Source: an uncultured Bacteroidota bacterium (lineage in GTDB: Bacteria > Bacteroidota > Bacteroidia > Bacteroidales > VadinHA17). Taken from it: a stretch of DNA of 45,454 bases. The notes under the pieces were generated by a model. It made no database searches and had not been told where the DNA came from. It was given only the letters and a program-made list of their open reading frames with translations. Positions 42,685 to 45,454 of the stretch are shown here, in pieces. The stretch covers positions 1-45,454 of the forward strand of contig CALMJY010000234.1 in assembly GCA_937864815.1 (NCBI GenBank), given 5' to 3'. Every line of letters begins with the position of its first letter. The stretch's first letter is position 1. A program made the position numbers and the translations under genes.

Positions 42685-43026
42685 GCCGCCAACGGCCCGG
42701 CGGTATAATTTAGTGGGCGTTACCCGACGCAAGCACCGGGCAGAGTCCTGCTACCCCGTGCTAGCGGGGCCTGTAAACTGTCACGGTGCAAGGAAGGTAT
42801 GGCGCAAGTTTTTGCCATCAGGGTACAAGTTTTAGTGAGTTCTGGCGCGATCGCGGTACAATTTTAATAAGTAGCCGAAATTAAGTCACGGTGCAGGGCA
42901 CCGGTAAAAGAGAAAGGAGCGTTCGGGCCCTTAGACCACTTGCAGTTTTTGTCAAGACGGCACAGAGTGTCTTCGGCAAAAACTGTGACAAACAACTTAC
43001 CCATTGTCCGTGTTATGGGCCAGTTG
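42685..43026. repeat. attC-like spacer repeat R17 (class B, long)
   Basis: It starts GCCGCCAACGGCCCGGCGG, then GTTACCCGACGCAAGCACC, and ends CCCATTGTCCGTGTTATGGGC. Motif copies are at 42781 (TCACGGTGCAAGG), 42818 (TCAGGGTACAAG), 42851 (TCGCGGTACAAT) and 42886 (TCACGGTGCAGG), spaced 37, 33 and 35 bp. A CCCCGTGCTAGCGGGG palindrome lies at about 42753. The TAA stop of the next gene (43013-43015) is inside its right end. Confidence 0.82.
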
Positions 43027-43426
43027 TTTTTTTAATATGCTTTTTCCCATATAATACTAATAGTTCATAAGTTATGATTGTAAAGAATGAACCTAATCCA
43101 CTTGCAATGATATCATAGATGTCATAGGTCTCACTTGCTTCAAACATTGGTTTTACTTCTTCAATCATTAAAATTATAAAAACAATTAGTGCACTTATGC
43201 AGACGATCAATCTGCCATGTTTGATTTTTCGAATTAATACTGCTGATACTGATAGCAAACTTATTACATATGCAGCAATAAAATTGGGAAAACAACCAGT
43301 AAGTATCTTTTGAAATTCTGAATTAACCAGAGTAGGTCTCAAGAATTCTTTATTTAGCGATATTAAGCCAAATAATGTTGCAAACAGAATTGCATTTACT
43401 GCAATTGCTTTCTTAATATTTTTCAT
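43013..43426 (-). CDS. VanZ-like membrane protein
   Basis: ATG 43426 gives ~137 residues (the ATG at 43444 adds MRNKLH). About four helices are present (AIAVNAILFATLFGLISL, FIAAYVISLLSVSAVLI, LIVCISALIVFIILMI, ASGLGSFFTIITYELLVLYG). ETYDIYDIIASGLGSFFTIITYELL is the VanZ-like TYDxxDI helix. It differs from the VanZ-like gene at 24983. The stop codon is supplied by repeat R17. Function unknown. Confidence 0.55.
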   Translation of the reverse strand: MKNIKKAIAVNAILFATLFGLISLNKEFLRPTLVNSEFQKILTGCFPNFIAAYVISLLSVSAVLIRKIKHGRLIVCISALIVFIILMIEEVKPMFEASETYDIYDIIASGLGSFFTIITYELLVLYGKKHIKKTTGP

Positions 43427-43516
43427 ATGAAGTTTGTTTCTCAATATTGACTAACGATCAGATTTGATAGATTGTTGACTTAAGTATTTAGCTGATTATC
43501 ATGTCGGTACGAATTG

Positions 43517-43650
43517 CCCATAACGGCTGCGGGTATGAGCAGTGGCGGGTTTCGTGGCTGCTTCCATATCCCACGTTACATACCTGACCTGTGTGAGAAG
43601 AAGTTGAACACTCTACAAGCCCCGCTATTGATTAAACCTGTTGTTAGCAA
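43517..43650. repeat. attC-like spacer repeat R18 (class A)
   Basis: It starts CCCATAACGGCTGCGGG and ends CCTGTTGTTAGC. The text TATGAGCAGTGGCGGG..TTCGTGGCTGCTTCC matches R4 closely. Right-arm CAAGCCCCGCTATTGATTAAACC pairs with it. It lies just before the stop of the unknown membrane-protein gene. Confidence 0.82.
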
Positions 43651-43656
43651 AAGGTG

Positions 43657-44547
43657 TTATGTATTTGACAATATTTTGCCTTTTTTATAAGAATATATAA
43701 ATCCAACAATTAATCCAAAAACCATCATTGATGTGGTTGTTTCAATGAAATGAGATATTCTGACCATTTCCGGAAAAACAGGATTAGGCAAAATAATTTG
43801 AAAACCAAATCCACCAAAAATTAGAGCAAGAATAATTAGCTTTTTAGTCCTTGAACATTCAAGCAAGTTATAAAATAAGTAGCCAGCAAAGCCAAATAAT
43901 AATCCTCTGACAAAATGTACAATGATGAATTTTAAATCACTGAAGTTTTGAAATAGCATTTGAAAAAGACCTTTTAACTCTGAGCTGCCTGTATAATAAA
44001 TTCTAGTAGCTTCAAATTGCCAAGCAACAAAATATCCAAAAAGATTATAAATGATGAGATAAATTACCGTTATCATAAGAATCTTTTGAATCATTGGTTT
44101 GTAATCAATTGATGTTTTTTCTTTTATATCTACTATTTTATTCTTTTTTGAAATTAATGACAGATAAGCAGAAAAGAGTGTGAAAGTGATGATAAAGCGA
44201 AGAAAGACGTTCACTATTTCATCTCTATTAACAACCTTTAATGAATCTAGCCAAAAAAAGGATTCAATAAATCCCATAAGTGGGTATAATAAAAAATTCG
44301 CTATTGCTAAATTTGCAAAAAGAAACATTTTCTTCTGACTAGAGTTATTGATTAGCAACCAATACGAGCTAGTGATATATAGAGCCAAAAGAAGTAAGAG
44401 TGGAAAAAATAATTTCATCTCCTGTGGATTGATTTTTTCCAGAAGTGATGGCGATACAGGTATTAAAACCGTTGGAATTATAAACAGAAAAATGAATATC
44501 AGAAAAACTGACAAATATTTAAGTACGGAAATTATTTTTGTTTTCAT
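43657..44547 (-). CDS. Polytopic membrane protein of unknown function
   Basis: ATG 44547 (MKTKIISVLKYLSVFLIF) is preferred; the frame runs to 44613. The ~296 residues hold about eight hydrophobic helices (for example FLIFIFLFIIPTVLI, FPLLLLLALYITSSYWLL, FLRFIITFTLFSAYLSL, VHFVRGLLFGFAGYLFYNLL, LIILALIFGGFGFQIIL and MMVFGLIVGFIYSY). No family is recognised. It is the sole gene between R18 and R19. Confidence 0.6.
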   Translation of the reverse strand: MKTKIISVLKYLSVFLIFIFLFIIPTVLIPVSPSLLEKINPQEMKLFFPLLLLLALYITSSYWLLINNSSQKKMFLFANLAIANFLLYPLMGFIESFFWLDSLKVVNRDEIVNVFLRFIITFTLFSAYLSLISKKNKIVDIKEKTSIDYKPMIQKILMITVIYLIIYNLFGYFVAWQFEATRIYYTGSSELKGLFQMLFQNFSDLKFIIVHFVRGLLFGFAGYLFYNLLECSRTKKLIILALIFGGFGFQIILPNPVFPEMVRISHFIETTTSMMVFGLIVGFIYSYKKGKILSNT

Positions 44548-44703
44548 GTGTAAATAAATATATAAGTGATTAATAAAATATAATGGAAAGATCCTATTAA
44601 CATTTTTTAACAATTCAAATATGGAATTATTTTCATGCTCCTTTGTGTTAAAATGCTTTCACATGGGTGTTTCATAAAGTTTTGAAATTTGTTTTACCCT
44701 TTT

Positions 44704-44840
44704 TGCTAACGTTTGATGGTATGGTGTCGTGCGGGATTACGAGGCACTTTCCTATCAGCTTACACTGACTTGTTTTACGAGCCACAAACACCCGCAAACC
44801 TCTGAAACCCGCATGAACTATACCATGTGTTGTGTGGCGT
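44704..44840. repeat. attC-like spacer repeat R19 (class A)
   Basis: It starts TGCTAACGTTTGATGG and ends CCATGTGTTGTGTGGC, 7 bp from the last gene's stop. The left GATGGTATGGTGTCGTGCGGG pairs with the right CCCGCATGAACTATACCATG with bulges. It separates the last two genes of the window. Confidence 0.8.
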
Positions 44841-44846
44841 AAATTT

Positions 44847-45341
44847 TCAATTTCTAACAGCTTTTTGGTATCGGTCAAGTAATTCAACATTATCAATCGA
44901 ACCATGATGATGAAGTTGAACCCATTGTCCATTATTGTCTGAATAACCAAAAAATCTTGTTGTCCGTATTTGTAAATCAATTGTTTGTCCCTGAATTGAA
45001 AATTCACCAATCTCTCGGCCAGCAAAAGCTATCATTTCGCTGGATTGAAAATAAACAATATCGGTTAATTCTACCCATACACTTGCTTGTCCATTGAAAA
45101 TTCTATCATACAATTCTGTAATCGGTTCAATTCCCCTGATAATTCCACCTAAGGGATTATTCAATTGAATCAGTTCATGCTTCAACCAAACTCTTTTAAA
45201 TGTTTCTAAATCTTTGTTATTAAACGCATAGTAAAATGTTTCAAGACAAGATGTCGCTCCTAATAGACTTTTGTCGGTCGTTTTATCAATTAAATTTTTT
45301 GACTCACGACCAAAAGTCCGGTTTATTCTGTTGAGTTCCAT
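44847..45341 (-). CDS. SnoaL/DUF4440-like (NTF2-fold) protein
   Basis: This is a 164-residue protein with the NTF2-fold pattern: CLETFYYAFNNKDLETFKRVWLKHELIQLNNPLGGIIRGIEPITELYDRIFNGQASVWVELTDIVYFQSSEMIAFAGREIGEF, then TTRFFGYSDNNGQWVQLHHHGSIDN. WVQLHHHGS is the usual last strand of SnoaL/DUF4440 proteins. It is the second SnoaL-like gene in the array and not a close copy of the one at 28297. It is cytoplasmic with unknown ligand. Confidence 0.85.
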   Translation of the reverse strand: MELNRINRTFGRESKNLIDKTTDKSLLGATSCLETFYYAFNNKDLETFKRVWLKHELIQLNNPLGGIIRGIEPITELYDRIFNGQASVWVELTDIVYFQSSEMIAFAGREIGEFSIQGQTIDLQIRTTRFFGYSDNNGQWVQLHHHGSIDNVELLDRYQKAVRN

Positions 45342-45393
45342 TTTTCACTTATTATAGTTTCATTTTAAGTCAACTGGCGGTTTTTATTTTATG

Positions 45394-45454
45394 CCACACA
45401 ACGGTTACGTGTATGAAACGTTTGGCATTTCGAAGCGGTTTCCTATCAAGTTAC
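45394..45454. repeat. attC-like spacer repeat R20 (partial, cut by the window edge)
   Basis: It starts CACACAACGGTTACGTG and matches the left half of R12 over about 55 bases, including TTTCGAAGCGG and CTATCAAGTTAC. The right half lies outside the window, showing that the array continues. Confidence 0.78.

Noticed and set aside
44672-45025. 117-residue minus-strand frame over the last gene
   Set aside because: It overlaps the SnoaL-like gene in another frame and runs into repeat R19; it shows no family text.
18000-45454. Integron integrase, transposase, phage or tRNA genes
   Set aside because: None was seen on either strand in this window.

Overview
The window reads as a Bacteroidota chromosome, most likely Bacteroidales or a relative such as Marinilabiliales. 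The inference rests on lipoprotein glycosidases of families typical of that phylum (GH92, GH116, GH99-like), Bacteroidota-type intergenic palindromes, weak Shine-Dalgarno signals and the many DUF1801, DUF3795, DUF4386 and SnoaL accessory genes. No rRNA or tRNA was seen, so the exact taxon is open.

Region 1 (1-17.9 kb, plus strand except one regulator) is a carbohydrate-use locus. It holds a Gfo/Idh/MocA oxidoreductase cut by the left edge, an MFS sugar porter with an apparent in-frame internal deletion, a GH116 lipoprotein, an FtsX-type permease with its ABC ATPase, a GH92 mannosidase lipoprotein, a GH28-like beta-helix protein and a lipoprotein propeller-like protein. A convergent cupin-AraC regulator follows. 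It is divergent from a four-gene catabolic operon: amidohydrolase, FucI/AraA-like isomerase, class II (tagatose/fructose-bisphosphate type) aldolase and FGGY kinase. I infer that surface enzymes release an unusual sugar, the MFS porter imports it, and the isomerase-kinase-aldolase set breaks it down. The substrate is not identifiable, and there is no SusC/SusD pair here.

Region 2 (18-24.3 kb, minus strand) is a run of single genes: an SGNH-like hydrolase, a HEAT-repeat protein, DUF4256, an NAD-dependent epimerase, and a serine hydrolase followed by a GH99/WbsX-like enzyme in one operon. It ends in a frameshifted, truncated DUF1801 remnant.

Region 3 (about 24.3-45.45 kb) is the most striking part. 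More than twenty small genes all lie on the minus strand. They are split into units of one or two genes by about twenty imperfect inverted repeats of 70-420 bp. Most repeats begin near CTAACGG on the plus strand and end near GTGTTAGCGG..GTTG, with arms that pair over 20-30 bases. This is the architecture of an integron-like cassette array with attC-like sites. The cargo also fits: three toxin-antitoxin pairs, OsmC, VOC, AlkD, SDR and MDR enzymes, two SnoaL-like proteins, two VanZ-like proteins and several orphan membrane proteins. No integrase lies in the window, so mobility is inferred. There are at least two repeat classes. Class A is about 130-140 bp and symmetric. Class B is 140-420 bp and carries a degenerate 12-nt motif (TCNCGGTRCARG) recurring every 33-39 bp, plus small interchangeable palindromes. 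In several places the repeat supplies the start or stop region of the cassette gene.
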